This document shows, in pieces, positions 12,901-25,394 of a stretch of DNA of 64,000 nucleotides. The translations under genes were made by a program, and so were the position numbers. The stretch's first letter is position 1. Each line of letters starts with the position of its first letter. The stretch is taken from positions 1 through 64,000 of the forward strand of contig CAJQUW010001797.1 in NCBI GenBank assembly GCA_907163375.1, read 5' to 3'. The notes beneath the pieces are model-generated. The model did no database searches and had not been told where the DNA came from. It was given only the letters and a program-made list of their open reading frames with translations. The DNA comes from Prostheceraeus crozeri. Its lineage: Eukaryota; Platyhelminthes; Polycladida; Euryleptidae.

Positions 12901-14778
12901 CTTTCGGTGTAGTAGAGTGTCATTGTAGTTCTATTGTTTAACTCCATTATCCACTTTCCACTTATCCATTATTACCATTATCCACCATGTGTAGTGTCAG
13001 ATATAGTGTAGCACTAGTTCACTTGTAGTCGGTGTAGTAGTATCATTGTATTTCTATGTTTTACCTCCACTTTTCCAATTTTTATCCATCGGTCTCCTGT
13101 TGTTTCATAATATCCATTTTTGATGTCCTTAACATATGGTGACCATTGTCCTATTCTATTTCCACTACCAGCATCAGTAGTCGGTACAGTATATATTAGA
13201 CGTCTGTTTTGAACGTGTATGCGGCAGTGTTTGGAATCTATAGTATCAGTATATTAACAGTAAGAATGAGAAGTGTTACAAATCTTAAGATTTCCATTTT
13301 TACCACATATTGGGCCAAAGCTGATGAATTTTAATTCGTTGCCACGAGAAAGCTGCATTGAGTTCTTTTAAGAACTGATTAATCCAATGGTTACAGTAGC
13401 ATTGCATTTATGCACTTGCGGAATGGAGAACGTCATCAGTCCTCATTAGGACTACTTCAATTAATAATTTAAATTAGTAAGCATAATGTTCTATTATAAA
13501 TGGCTGCTGGGATGATTTTCATCATCGTATGAGAATATATTGTTACTAAAATTAGCAGTTTAAATTTGGATTCCATTCTTTCTAAAAATTGAATCTTTTG
13601 AGTATGAGTTTTTCGTATTATTGAGTTGGAGATTGATGACTCTAACAGTTGCAATAATCACAAGATAACAATGCTTATATGCTCATGATCACAAATACTA
13701 CAAATTGACGAGCCCTTGCTTGTAGAGAGGAACACAGAGTCGACGGCTGCCGAGGAATTATGGTGCTAAAATTGTTCAAGTCATCTGTTCATCCATGATC
13801 ACCAATTAACTGAATCGTTCCCGCTTTTCTTTGATTTTTGAACTGTAAATTTTATTCACGCGAACTTGAATATTGGAAGATTGGGAAGCATTCAATCTCG
13901 GTTCTCTCAGTGAGATATCTATTGAAACTCTTGAATGTGTGCACCTTCTCCTTTGTGTGTGCAAGCAATTTTCGTTATTCTTATCCACACATTGAAATAT
14001 TTCCTATTCTTTCTTTGCCAATGTTAGCACCTGTCAGGTGTTATTCTATTAAACAAGCGGCTGTGTTGACAGAGTATTTAGTAGCTATCGAAACGATGTT
14101 GTCCTTTCAATAATTTACTCGTAGAAACATGAAGTTGTCTGTTTCCTGCAGAAATAACCAAGTTCATACGTTGTGATTGATGTATGCACCTATTTTCAAG
14201 AGATGTCACATTTTTTTAATCAGAATGCTCCAAAGAGTTTGAAATTGAGTTGCAAAAAGGCATCCAATCTAAAGGCAATGACTTTGTATGTTGAGTAAAT
14301 ATAGCACAAATTTGTTGCAATTTCTGTATTCATTGCTGCGCAGATAGCAATTGTTTCTGAAATCAAATGTAATTTAATCATTGAATTCCATTATCTCTCC
14401 GGGTTCTACAGTTCGTAACAGGGAGATTCCGTACAAATTCATAGACGATTCAGTGACTTCAAGATTGATAGAGGTTGATTTGAGTAAGCGCTACGCAAAT
14501 GAGGAGGTTGCAATTAAAGCACCAAATCTTGCAAATTCTGACATGACACACTATTGCGATATTGTAAATATTTACTAAAATCAATTGATTGGTGACATCG
14601 AAAAATTCCATTAAATTGACTGATTTGTGTTTCAATTAGAAAACTAATCAATCGAAGGATTTACTTGCAATGCCCTAATAACTGACCATTGCGATTTGTT
14701 TCAATACTATGCTCATTATTAGGCGAGCAGAAGAATTTTCTTGCTAAGAAACCTATGTTCTTTTGTTCTTCACAAAGA
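9910..14778. other. Long gene-poor stretch
   Basis: No convincing exon, RNA gene or intact transposon. Minor structure: purine-rich GAGCGGAGCG-type patches at about 10,680-10,745 and 11,450-11,515, and a diverged direct repeat at 12.9-13.1 kb listed separately. The first few hundred bases may hold the protocadherin 5'UTR and promoter. Confidence 0.45.
12905..13085. repeat. Diverged direct repeat, two copies about 127 bp apart
   Basis: GGTGTAGTAGAGTGTCATTG at about 12,906 is echoed by GGTGTAGTAGTATCATTG at about 13,033. Each is followed by TTCTAT..TTTA.CTCCA and a TTTCC-rich stretch. It is probably an old duplication. Confidence 0.45.
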
Positions 14779-15060
14779 CATAATTGAGGTGTACAACAAC
14801 TTTGTCAGAAGCACACTGGAATACTGTGCGGCGTTGGACTGCATGTGAAGGACAACGAAAGAATCGAAAAGATTCAGAACAGGTGCCACCGCATCATCTG
14901 TGGGTCTGCATGCACTTGTAGCGGGTTCGAACTGTTGGGCACACGACGCGTGACTCTTGCTGTGAGATACTTTGAGAAGGTAAAGGACACTGATATCGCT
15001 GTTCACATCAAATGCAGATCAAATTCTTTCTTCCCATTCTGTACTAGTGTATAACAACCA
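14779..15060 (+). pseudogene. LINE (CR1/Jockey-like) reverse transcriptase, C-terminal scrap
   Basis: The first frame reads VYNNFVRSTLEYC, the classic phrase after the palm domain of CR1/Jockey-type LINEs. After a frame change near 14,840 the similarity continues with KDNERIEKIQNRCHRIICG and LLGTRRVTLAVRYFEKV, again in family order. The piece is therefore a 5'-truncated, frameshifted LINE end. It lies alone in gene-poor DNA, and no polyA tail was identified. Confidence 0.75.
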
Positions 15061-15999
15061 TTATTGATTTTTATTATTTGACCTCATGAATTCGCTGTGT
15101 CATACTGCAAAAACCTATTTCCTGTCTGGATTGATTTTCAGTCATGTGAAAATAAATAACGCATTATTACGAAACATGTTTCATTCACAAATTGATCGCT
15201 TTCTAGATTCTAATAAGGAACTACTGAGCTGATCATAAAAAACGGACCACCTAAATCTTGCTGAATTCATTCGCTTCTCATGCTCTCTCTCCAATGGTGT
15301 CGCCGGTGTTTTCCAAACAGAAAATTTTGAAACGGCAACAAATTTGACATAGATTTATCATCGGCGAGCAACATGCAGCGGTAGGCATATTTCTGAGTAT
15401 GTATAAACGATGACGAAGAAGTGAGGGGGTCGCGCAGAAAAAGACACCTGTAGAACTAATAGGCCATGCTTTCCTTCCTCGGCCGACATAGCCATCAAAA
15501 TTAGCGGGCAGCTCAATCAACTAGGCCTACTATGCGCAATCCTTTGAGCATCCAGGACAGTGAATGCACTGGTCCTCTGTAATAGCTTTAATCTCATGAA
15601 GACTGCCCCATGGTCCAAAATAAAACTGTGCTCTATATAACTTGCACCGGATGTGCTTAGCACCGGAGCCACACAGAATCTGTAGAAGAGTTCATTCATC
15701 AACCAGGAAATTGACCCTTGATAAAAAAAAGAATTATATAATAGAGATTTTTCATATTCCTACATTTCGGGTTAATTAGATGGATTTTGTCGACTCAAGA
15801 TTTCATGCGATGACTACATTTTATTTGCAATAATATAATCTAATGTCCATCTTCATGCCCAATGTGCGATGAGAATGTGCCACCTAGGAGTAGAACACAT
15901 CAGAGCAGCAACTCAGCAATAATTAAATCCCTTTGTGTAAGCAGTTTCGATCTTATTTAATGAACTCGAATGAGAACTAGCATCACATGCGAGACATGC
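15061..15999. other. Intergenic, no gene seen
   Basis: Short frames at 15278-15520 and 15517-15702 (minus) have no recognisable motif. No RNA gene was seen. Confidence 0.4.
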
Positions 16000-16720
16000 A
16001 AATTTTCACATTTTTGGAGAAATTTTGGGTTTGACCATCGTGATAGCAAAACAGGAGGAAAAGCATTTTACAAATCCTGTGTGGAGAGGTGATAAATATA
16101 GTTTGTTAAATTATCAATCCGATAGGTTACTATCACTTTAATACATATAGCCTTATCAATGAGAGCACTTTCTTGAGCGTGATCATATCACAAGCTATGA
16201 TCTGCCACTGGAGGAGCAAAATAAAATAAGCACTGACAATGATTACAATTAACTTGAAAAATGTAAATGGGTCCGCATTACCATTCAGATTTGAATGACT
16301 CATAAAATTAATTATACCGATGAGAATGGAATTAAAAATTTGAAAGTTCACCAACAAGGCACAATACGATGTCGACGTTTTTATGAAGACTTGCATTATA
16401 ATGCAGCTCATGAATTTCCGTCGATAATTAGCTTAATTTCCGCTTAATTAAGAAGCTTGTTAGCAAATGTTCATTCCTTTTGATATCCAACTTGTTTCAT
16501 GCTACTTATGAAGGGGATTCATGTCGGTAGTATAAAAGCAAAGGAATAATTTGAAAAACGTTGGCTATTTAAAAAATGCTCAAATACCTTTTGGACCGCA
16601 GGAACGTAATCTCTGCAAAAAACTGAATCTTTTAATATAAAAATTTTCACTGCATGCAGATACTTGTTTGAGTCGACCTTCTACCTACTACAAACTTACC
16701 CTATGAGTTAAACGCTGATA
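16000..16720 (-). repeat. Inverted, diverged copy of the 23.06-23.76 kb segment
   Basis: Reverse-complementing this stretch gives a collinear match to 23,065-23,760. Shared phrases include GTGATATGATCACGC, AGTGAAAATTTTTATAT and AAAAGATTCAGTTTTTTGC. Because the 23-kb copy lies inside a piggyBac-like element, this is probably a relic of the same family in the opposite orientation. It is non-coding. Confidence 0.75.
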
Positions 16721-16929
16721 AAAATAGAAGCCGAAACATTTCTATTGACATACACAAACCATGTTCAGATAGAGTAAGTATTGTACTATATTCTATAACG
16801 TGTGTACAATAATTACCTCAATTTTTGGTGTGAGAATTCTCACATTTTAAATTAGTTTGTTGCGCTCTAGACACAGAAGTGGACATATTTTAAAAAAACA
16901 TTCAATTATAAAAAATGGAAGATTTTCTA

Positions 16930-18240
16930 TTTAGCACATGTACGTGTCATACATCATTCGAGAGTTTGCATTCTCAGGCTTAAAATGAGCTGTGATAGAC
17001 TTGTATCCGTTATTGTATTTGCTGAGCAGTGCTCAAATAATGAAAATCACTCAATTTACAAATCGCACGTTTTCAAATAGAAAACATGTGAGTATGATAA
17101 TGGATCAGGCACGAGGAGAAACAGCATTTTCTGAGCTTTCTTTTGGCATACTGGTCATCAAAATCGGTGAACTTAGTGATGTGACTGAAAAATTAGTTAT
17201 CATATGTTATATTATTAATTAGTTATCATTATTAGTTATATGTCGTGAAGTTATCACAAAATCATGACCTCTTTGGTAGAAAATATCATGTTCTCATCTC
17301 TTCATCAAAATTGTTATTGTTTGGTATCTTCAAAATCCTTGCGATGTGAGGAGTCTAAAGTCAAAAAATGTTTATTTCCAAGAACATTGGAAAACAGGAG
17401 CATGTACGCTCACATAATATTCACAAAAATAATAACTTGATGGGAGAAAACAGCGTGCGGTCGGTGCTGTTGGAAAAAACATATTCTGAACAGGAAGGAG
17501 AGGAGAATTGACAAAAATAAATTTCCAGATTTCATATATATTGATTAGTGATTTCCTTAGTCATCGTGCGCAAATTGTTTGTAACGAATATGCAAGTTAT
17601 ATTCATACAAGTTCAAAAGTTCTTTTTCAAACTTCTTCAACGTTTTCTCTCATTTCAGCAAAAGTACGCAAACAATGAAGGTAAACAATCGGCAGCCGCT
17701 ATGAGAGAACAAAGACATGTCTTCGCTAATTGTCTTGTTTTGAACCTTCGTTCACCTGACATGATGTTTGTTTACTTTTGCGGAAATGAGAAAAATATTG
17801 AAGAAGTTTGAAAGGGAACTATTGAACTTATATAAATATAACTTACATATTCGAACTCTTTACATCGCAAGGATTCTGAAGATATCAAACATCAACAATT
17901 TTGATGAAAAAGTGAGAACATGACATTTTCTACCAAAAAGGTCGACATGATATTGTGGTAACTTCACGATATCACTATTTTTTATGAGTCCACCGATTTT
18001 GATGACCAGAAAATGCTCTTTCTCCCGGTGCCTGATCCATTATCATACTCACATGTTTTCTTTTTGAAAGAAATCGATTTGTAAATTGAGTGATTTTCAT
18101 ATTTTGAGCACTGCTTAGCAAATGCAATTGCGGACACAAGTCTATCACAGTTCATTTTAAACCTGAGAATACAAGCTCTTGAATGATGTATGGCACGTGG
18201 ATGTGTGACACCATTGGAATGCATGAGAATCGATGAATTT
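16930..18240. repeat. Large fold-back palindrome with an inserted segment
   Basis: The left arm (about 16,930-17,350) matches the reverse complement of the right arm (about 17,870-18,235). Shared phrases include CTGTGATAGACTTGT, GAAAATCACTCAATTTACAA and GTGAGTATGATAATGGATCA. An inner pair (about 17,608-17,680 and 17,760-17,826) continues the palindrome towards a centre near 17,717. Only the left side carries about 260 bp at 17,360-17,620, part of which matches 24,228-24,410 in the piggyBac-like element. The short frames here are shadows of the repeat. Confidence 0.75.
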
Positions 18241-18476
18241 CAGCGAAATTTAGGTGGTCAGTATTTTAGGATCTGCTCTGTATTTGATACATAACTTACT
18301 GAGTATCTGAGTATTGTAATATTTTTATTGTAACGTATGCAACTCTATTCTATGTTATATGTTATAGGCACATGTGATCATTCATCCACTTCTTTCAATA
18401 ATTAATTGTCGCTTACTATGCATGAACTTTAGTCTGTAATAAAGTTTTCAAATACTCACATCCAATTAAAAAATGT

Positions 18477-21400
18477 TGTATGTATTTCAGGTATTGGTTC
18501 TTCATAGTTACGTGTATTTCAGGTATTGGTTCTTCATAATTGTATCTATTTCATGTTCTGGTTCTGCTTAGTTATATCTATTTCATGTATTGGTTCTGCT
18601 TAGTTACATGCATTTCATGTATTGGTTCTGCTTAGTTACATGCATTTCATGTATTGGTTCTGCTTAGTTACATACATTTCATGTATTGGTTCTGCTTAGT
18701 TACATGCATTTCATGTATTGGTTCTGCTTAGTTACATGCATTTCATGTATTGGTTCTGCTTAGTTACATGCATTTCATGTATTGGTTCTGCTTAGTTCCA
18801 TGCATTTCATGTATTGGTTCTGCTTAGTTACATGCATTTCATGTATTGGTTCTGCTTAGTTACATGCATTTCATGTATTGGTTCTGCTTAGTTACATGCA
18901 TTTCATGTATTGGTTCTGCTTAGTTACATGCATTTCATGTATTGGTTCTGCTTAGTTACATGCATTTCATGTATTGGTTCTGCTTAGTTACATGCATTTC
19001 ATGTATTGGTTCTGCTTAGTTACATGCATTTCATGTATTGGTTCTGCTTAGTTCCATGCATTTCATGTATTGGTTCTGCTTAGTTACATACATTTCATGT
19101 ATTGGTTCTGCTTAGTTACATGCATTTCATGTATTGGTTCTGCTTAGTTCCATGCATTTCATGTATTGGTTCTACTTAGTTACATGCATTTCATGTATTG
19201 GTTCTGCTTAGTTACATGCATTTCATGTATTGGTTCTGCTTAGTTACATGCATTTCATGTATTGGTTCTGCTTAGTTACATGCATTTCATGTATTGGTTC
19301 TGCTTAGTTACATGCATTTCATGTATTGGTTCTGCTTAGTTACATGCATTTCATGTATTGGTTCTGCTTAGTTACATGCATTTCATGTATTGGTTCTGCT
19401 TAGTTCCATGCATTTCATGTATTGGTTTCTGCTTAGTTACATGCATTTCATGTATTGGTTCTGCTTAGTTACATGCATTTCATGTATTGGTTCTACTTAG
19501 TTACATGCATTTCATGTATTGGTTCTGCTTAGTTACATGCATTTCATGTATTGGTTCTGCTTAGTTACATGCATTTCATGTATTGGTTCTGCTTAGTTAC
19601 ATGCATTTCATGTATTGGTTCTGCTTAGTTACATGCATTTCATGTATTGGTTCTGCTTAGTTACATGCATTTCATGTATTAGTTCTGCTTAGTTACATGC
19701 ATTTCATGTATTGGTTCTACTTAGTTACATGCATTTCATGTATTGGTTCTGCTTAGTTACATGCATTTCATGTATTGGTTCTGCTTAGTTACATGCATTT
19801 CATGTATTGGTTCTGCTTAGTTACATGCATTTCATGTATTTCGGTTCTGCTTAGTTACATGCATTTCATGTATTGGTTCTGCTTAGTTACATGCATTTCA
19901 TGTATTGGTTCTGCTTAGTTACATGCATTTCATGTATTGGTTCTGCTTAGTTACATGCATTTCATGTATTGGTTCTGCTTAGTTACATGCATTTCATGTA
20001 TTGGTTCTGCTTAGTTACATGCATTTCATGTATTGGTTCTGCTTAGTTACATGCATTTCATGTATTGGTTCTGCTTAGTTACATGCATTTCATGTATTGG
20101 TTCTGCTTAGTTACATGCATTTCATGTATTGGTTCTGGCTTAGTTCCATGCATTTCATGTATTGGTTCTTCTTAGTTACATGCATTTCATGTATTGGTTC
20201 TGCTTAGTTACATGCATTTCATGTATTGGTTCTGCTTAGTTACATGCATTTCATGTATTGGTTCTGCTTATTACATGCATTTCATGTATTGGTTCTGCTT
20301 AGTTACATGCATTTCATGTATTGGTTCTGCTTAGTTACATGCATTTCATGTATTGGTTCTGCTTAGTTACATGCATTTCATGTATTGGTTCTGCTTAGTT
20401 ACATGCATTTCATGTATTGGTTCTGCTTAGTTACATGCATTTCATGTATTGGTTCTGCTTAGTTACATGCATTTCATGTATTGGTTCTGCTTAGTTACAT
20501 GCATTTCATGTATTGGTTCTGCTTAGTTACATGCATTTCATGTATTGGTTCTGCTTAGTTACATGCATTTCATGTATTGGTTCTGCTTAGTTACATGCAT
20601 TTCATGTATTGGTTCTGCTTAGTTACATGCATTTCATGTATTGGTTCTGCTTAGATTACATGCATTTCATGTATTGGTTTCTGCTTAGTTACATGCATTT
20701 CATGTATTGGTTCTGCTTAGTTACATGCATTTCATGTATTGGTTCTGCTTAGTTACATGCATTTCATGTATTGGTTCTGCTTAGTTCCATGCATTTCATG
20801 TATTGGTTCTGCTTAGTTACATGCATTTCATGTATTGGTTCTGCTTAGTTACATGCATTTCATGTATTGGTTCTTCTTAGTTACATGCATTTCATGTATT
20901 GGTTCTGCTTAGTTACATGCATTTCATGTATTGGTTCTGCTTAGTTACATGCATTTCATGTATTGGTTCTACTTAGTTTACATGCATTTCATGTATTGGT
21001 TCTGCTTAGTTACATGCATTTCATGTATTGGTTCTGCTTAGTTACATACATTTCATGTATTGGTTCTGCTTAGTTACATGCATTTCATGTATTGGTTCTG
21101 CTTAGTTACATGCATTTCATGTATTGGTTTCTGCTTAGTTACATGCATTTCATGTATTGGTTCTGCTTAGTTACATGCATTTCATGTATTGGTTCTGCTT
21201 AGTTACATGCATTTCATGTATTGGTTCTGCTTAGTTACATGCATTTCATGTATTGGTTCTGCTTAGTTACATGCATTTCATGTATTGGTTCTGCTTAGTT
21301 CCATGCATTTCATGTATTGGTTCTGCTTAGTTACATGCATTTCATGTATTGGTTCTGCTTAGTTACATGCATTTCATGTATTGGTTCTACTTAGTTACAT

Positions 21401-21840
21401 GCATTTCATGTATTGGTTCTGCTTAGTTACATGCATTTCATGTATTGGTTCTGCTTAGTTACATGCATTTCATGTATTGGTTCTACTTAGTTACATGCAT
21501 TTCATATATTGGTTCTGCTTAGTTACATGCATTTCATGTATTGGTTCTGCTTAGTTACATACATTTCATGTATTAGGTTCTGCTTAGTTACATGCATTTC
21601 ATGTATTGGTTTCTGCTTAGTTTACATGCATTTCATGTATTGGTTCTGCTTAGTTACATGCATTTCATGTATTGGTTCTGCTTAGTTACATGCATTTCAT
21701 GTATTGGTTCTGCTTAGTTACATGCATTTCATGTATTGGTTCTGCTTAGTTACATGCATTTCATGTATTGGTTCTGCTTAGTTACATGCATTTCATGTAT
21801 TGGTTCTACTTAGTTACATGCATTTCATGTATTGGTTCTA
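18477..21840. repeat. Satellite array, 32-bp unit, about 105 copies
   Basis: The unit is ATGCATTTCATGTATTGGTT followed by CTGCTTAGTTAC, repeated head to tail for about 3.36 kb. The inner copies are almost identical; common variants are TTCCATG for TTACATG and CTACTTAG for CTGCTTAG, plus single-base indels. The first four units are clearly more diverged than the core, as expected if unequal exchange homogenises the middle. Stop codons in the unit prevent long frames. Confidence 0.97.
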
Positions 21841-22937
21841 TTTTTAGTAACTCTCCGAATTGATAATGAGCTACTGTGTGACTTGCAAAAATGTGAAAAT
21901 CCATGTAGCCTAATTCTCTAAAGTGAAATAACAAAGAGCTTGTACTTGTTCTCGCTTGGCCACTATTGACTGACCGTGGCGATCAGACGCCTGCAGTCCT
22001 CTCGATAAATAAGAAATATATAAATCGTTAGTCAAGCCATCGTTCGTAAGTCGTGTCGCAATCATTCATAGAAACAAGCCGCAAGCCGTAAGCTACAAGT
22101 CATAAGCCACATGCAGTCATTTTGGTAATATTTTTTCTTGACAGATAATAATAGAAGGTAGAAGAAAGAAATTATTTGATATTTTCCTAATTTTTGTAAG
22201 AGCATAAACGTAGGATTCTTAATATCAAAAGTTAGAAACAAACCACAAATTATACATGCACAACAACCTTTTTATTGACGAAAGTATGAAATCTTTATAA
22301 CGTCGGTTCTATTGAAGACAATTGCCCAAGGATTCCCACCCTGTTGACGGCATGTGGCTAATGTCTTGTGTCTTGTTGCTTATGGTTTATCATGTGTGCC
22401 ACCGTAATCAAAGGCGGTTTATGGCTTATGGCTTTTTGGAACTCTGTTTGTGGTTTATCGCATGTGCCTCCGTCCTAATTCCTCGACGATTCTAGAAATT
22501 TGACTTAACATGTCTCTTCGTGGCTTATATTTGCGTACGACAATAAATATTTTGCTCAATATTGGAATTTTCAATATCACAATAAAAAGTACATCCATTT
22601 TTTTCAGATTAAGCCATACTTGACTGATTTGGAGACTTGCTAGCCTTCCTCACAAAGTTTACTTCCGCCTACATATCACTGCTAGATAGCACAACAGTAT
22701 TGCTCGTACTTTAAGAGTTTTCAATGCAGAAGCAGTGAGAGATAGATATTCAAAAGAGTATGTACCAAATAGGCCCACTAGCTCAGCAGAATCCTGGAAG
22801 TAATCAGTTTGTGATATCATTATGCTTAGTAGCATCTCAAATAAACGCTGAAGATGCGATGCTTCCCTTGCAGTGGTGACGGGATTGCAGGTTATCGGAG
22901 GTCAATGAAAAAACTTCACTACCAGCTAATCAATCAA
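21841..22937. other. Intergenic with a weak inverted repeat
   Basis: No gene seen. Around 22,070-22,120 and 22,345-22,400 a GTGGCTTATGGCTT-like phrase appears in opposite orientations, suggesting a decayed fold-back. Several GGCTTATGG copies follow to 22,470. Confidence 0.4.
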
Positions 22938-22941
22938 TTAA

Positions 22942-25388
22942 CCTTTTCACCGCGACTGTAATCGTGTTGCATTCGTGACACCGCGTTGACGTGCTGAGCA
23001 AGTCATGAGATTTAACAGCGTCATCCCGCGATGACTTGCTCAGCACGTCATGGGTATCATTCTGTAGACCGCAATAGCATAGAGTAGGGAAATATAGGTA
23101 GAGTGTCGACTCAAGAAAGTATCTGTATACAGTGAAAATTTTTATATCAAAAGATTCAGTTTTTTGCGGAGATTGCGTTCCCGCGGTTCAAAAATTATTT
23201 GAGCAGTTTTAAAAAAGTCAAAATTATGCCGAGATGACTCTCCTATACAAGTAGTATGAAACAAGTTCGATATCAAAAGGAGTGAATATTTGCTAATAAG
23301 TATCATAACAAAGCGGAAATCAAGCTGATTATCAAGGGAATTTCATGAGCGGCATTATAATGAAAGTCTTCATGAAAAAGTCGCGATATTATTCGTGCTT
23401 TCTTGGCTGAAATTTCAAGTTTTTAATTCAATCTTCATCGGCATGATTTTATGATTCACTAAATTCATGTTTCATTTCTTGAATCTGAATAGTGATTGTG
23501 GACTCATTTGCATCTTTCAAGGTTAATTGAAATCATTGTCTTTCATTATGTGATTTTGTTCTTCCAGTGACAGGTTCCCTGTGATATGATCACGCATAAG
23601 AAAATACTCTTGAGGTTGAGCATGAAACCAATAGCAACCTATCGAATTGCTGATTTAACAAACATTAAATCTCCAAGGCTGCCATGACACTGAGAATCTG
23701 TAAAATACCATCATTCCTTCTACATTACAATCATGATCACTCAATTCGGTGGCAATTCTCTCAAAACTGCAGAAATTTGTATATCTCACATTTGGTGACA
23801 ATGCTTCGTGTATCTCCCATGAGTTCATTTAATAAAATCGAAAGTGTATACACATTGGGGATTTAATAAATGCGGAGTTACCACTCTACCTAATATAGTT
23901 ACTCTATGCTCAATAGGTTATGATATGATTCTCTTCGGAACCGTCAACCAGAAATTTTATGTACTTTTGCTTTCACCAATCGATTTTGAATTATCAAAAT
24001 CGGTTCGCCAGAGCCTGAGATGCATTTTATTTGAGTTTTTTAAATTATTTTATGACAAATAATTAAGCATTCCGCGTTGTAATAAGCTTAGAACTACTAA
24101 ATTTTCTTGAGAAAAAACGTGAGACTTCAGTGATCGATGATATGATGACGTGATTGAATCACCGCATCGCGTTCCCATTGGACATTTCTATTCAATGAAG
24201 GACATACAAATGAGAGTCAATAAGTCAACAAATGTTTATTTCCAAATACTTTGGAAAACATGGAAAAAAATGGAGAACATGCATGTGAACAAAGACATTC
24301 GTGTTTCAAACACAACTATAAAAACTCAAACATCAAATAGTGCATTTCAAGTGTGCGGTCAATTTCAACAACAAAAAATCGTGTTCAGGAAGAAGAGGAG
24401 AAAAATTTGCTTCTTAATATCATTCGGTTTGTGTTCTCCGTAGTAGATTGTCGCAACTCTTTAGCTTTTTGAAGGAATTAAACAATACTTTTATGATTAT
24501 TTGGAATATACATGTTCACCAACTTGTAAAACTCAGTTGTACTTTCGCAGTGGCATAATATCGATGCTTATGAAAGACACTTATGAAAAGCATGATTGAA
24601 GTGTAATGCGAGTGGGATTGTAAATAATTTTTGACTGTGAAATTATGCCTGCGTCAAGACGTCCGAGGCGCGCAGCAGCTCGTGTTGCGCTTCGAAATCT
24701 AGATGTTGCTGTTAGTGACGAATCTGATCAAAAAGAGCATGCATCGTACTCTTTGGCATGGATTCGAGTAGCATCGACGATGATGAAAGTTGCCCAGTAC
24801 GCCAGCAAAGTGGTCAACAAGACTGGCATTTGTAGATGTTAACGAAGATACTCTGCCTGAGCCTATTTCTGAATTCGTTATTTTTCAGGAGTTAATCCTC
24901 AAATTACCATTCCTGATAATCCGGATGACATTGCTCTTTTTCTTTCTATTTTCATCAAAGATGAACTTCTCAATAAAGTAGCCGAATGGACTAATAAGAG
25001 AGTAGATCTTGAGGTGCAATCTTATATGGAAGAAAATATTGAGGTCCCTCTCATATTGGCAAATTGGAGACCTACTACATACATATATTGAGATAAAAAA
25101 GTACATTGGATTAGCGTTTTTGATGTCCATGAAGAAGAAACCGGATATCGAAATGTACAATTTATATTACAGATGAATTAAACAATATTACAAAGGTTTG
25201 ACTAACTAAAGGGCTTTGCTTATCAAGTCGTGATAACTAAAAAATAATACTTATCATAACACATCATAAAAACTCAAGCATTAAAAATTGAAAATCATTC
25301 GCGGTTTTGGGGTGTGGAAGCAGGAAACTTCCCGCGGTTCGCAATCTATCTCTGCGTGACTTGCTCAGCACGTCACCACGGTGAAGAG
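22942..25388 (+). mobile_element. piggyBac-like element, decayed
   Basis: The left end is TTAA (22,938-22,941) followed by CCTTTTCACCGCG. The right end, reversed, is TCTCTTCACCGTGG next to a TTTA that may be a mutated TTAA. The 19-mer TGACGTGCTGAGCAAGTCA occurs at 22,987-23,005, inverted at 23,032-23,050, and again inverted at 25,357-25,375, tying the two ends together. A transposase remnant lies at 24.6-25.2 kb. The length (2.45 kb) is near the family norm, but most of the catalytic region is missing. The 31-bp satellite begins directly at the right end. Confidence 0.75.
24645..25160 (+). pseudogene. piggyBac transposase N-terminal remnant
   Basis: ATG 24,645 opens a frame with an Arg-rich start (RRPRRAAARVALR) and then an acidic SDESDQKEH stretch, as in piggyBac N-termini. 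The frame is then lost, but other frames continue the family order: DVNEDTLPEP, then IPDNPDDIALFLSIFIKDEL and NKVAEWTNKRVD, the conserved block that precedes the DDD domain. Similarity fades after about 25,160, so the catalytic half is deleted. At least two frame changes and a stop are present; it cannot encode an active enzyme. Confidence 0.7.
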
Positions 25389-25394
25389 ATTTAT

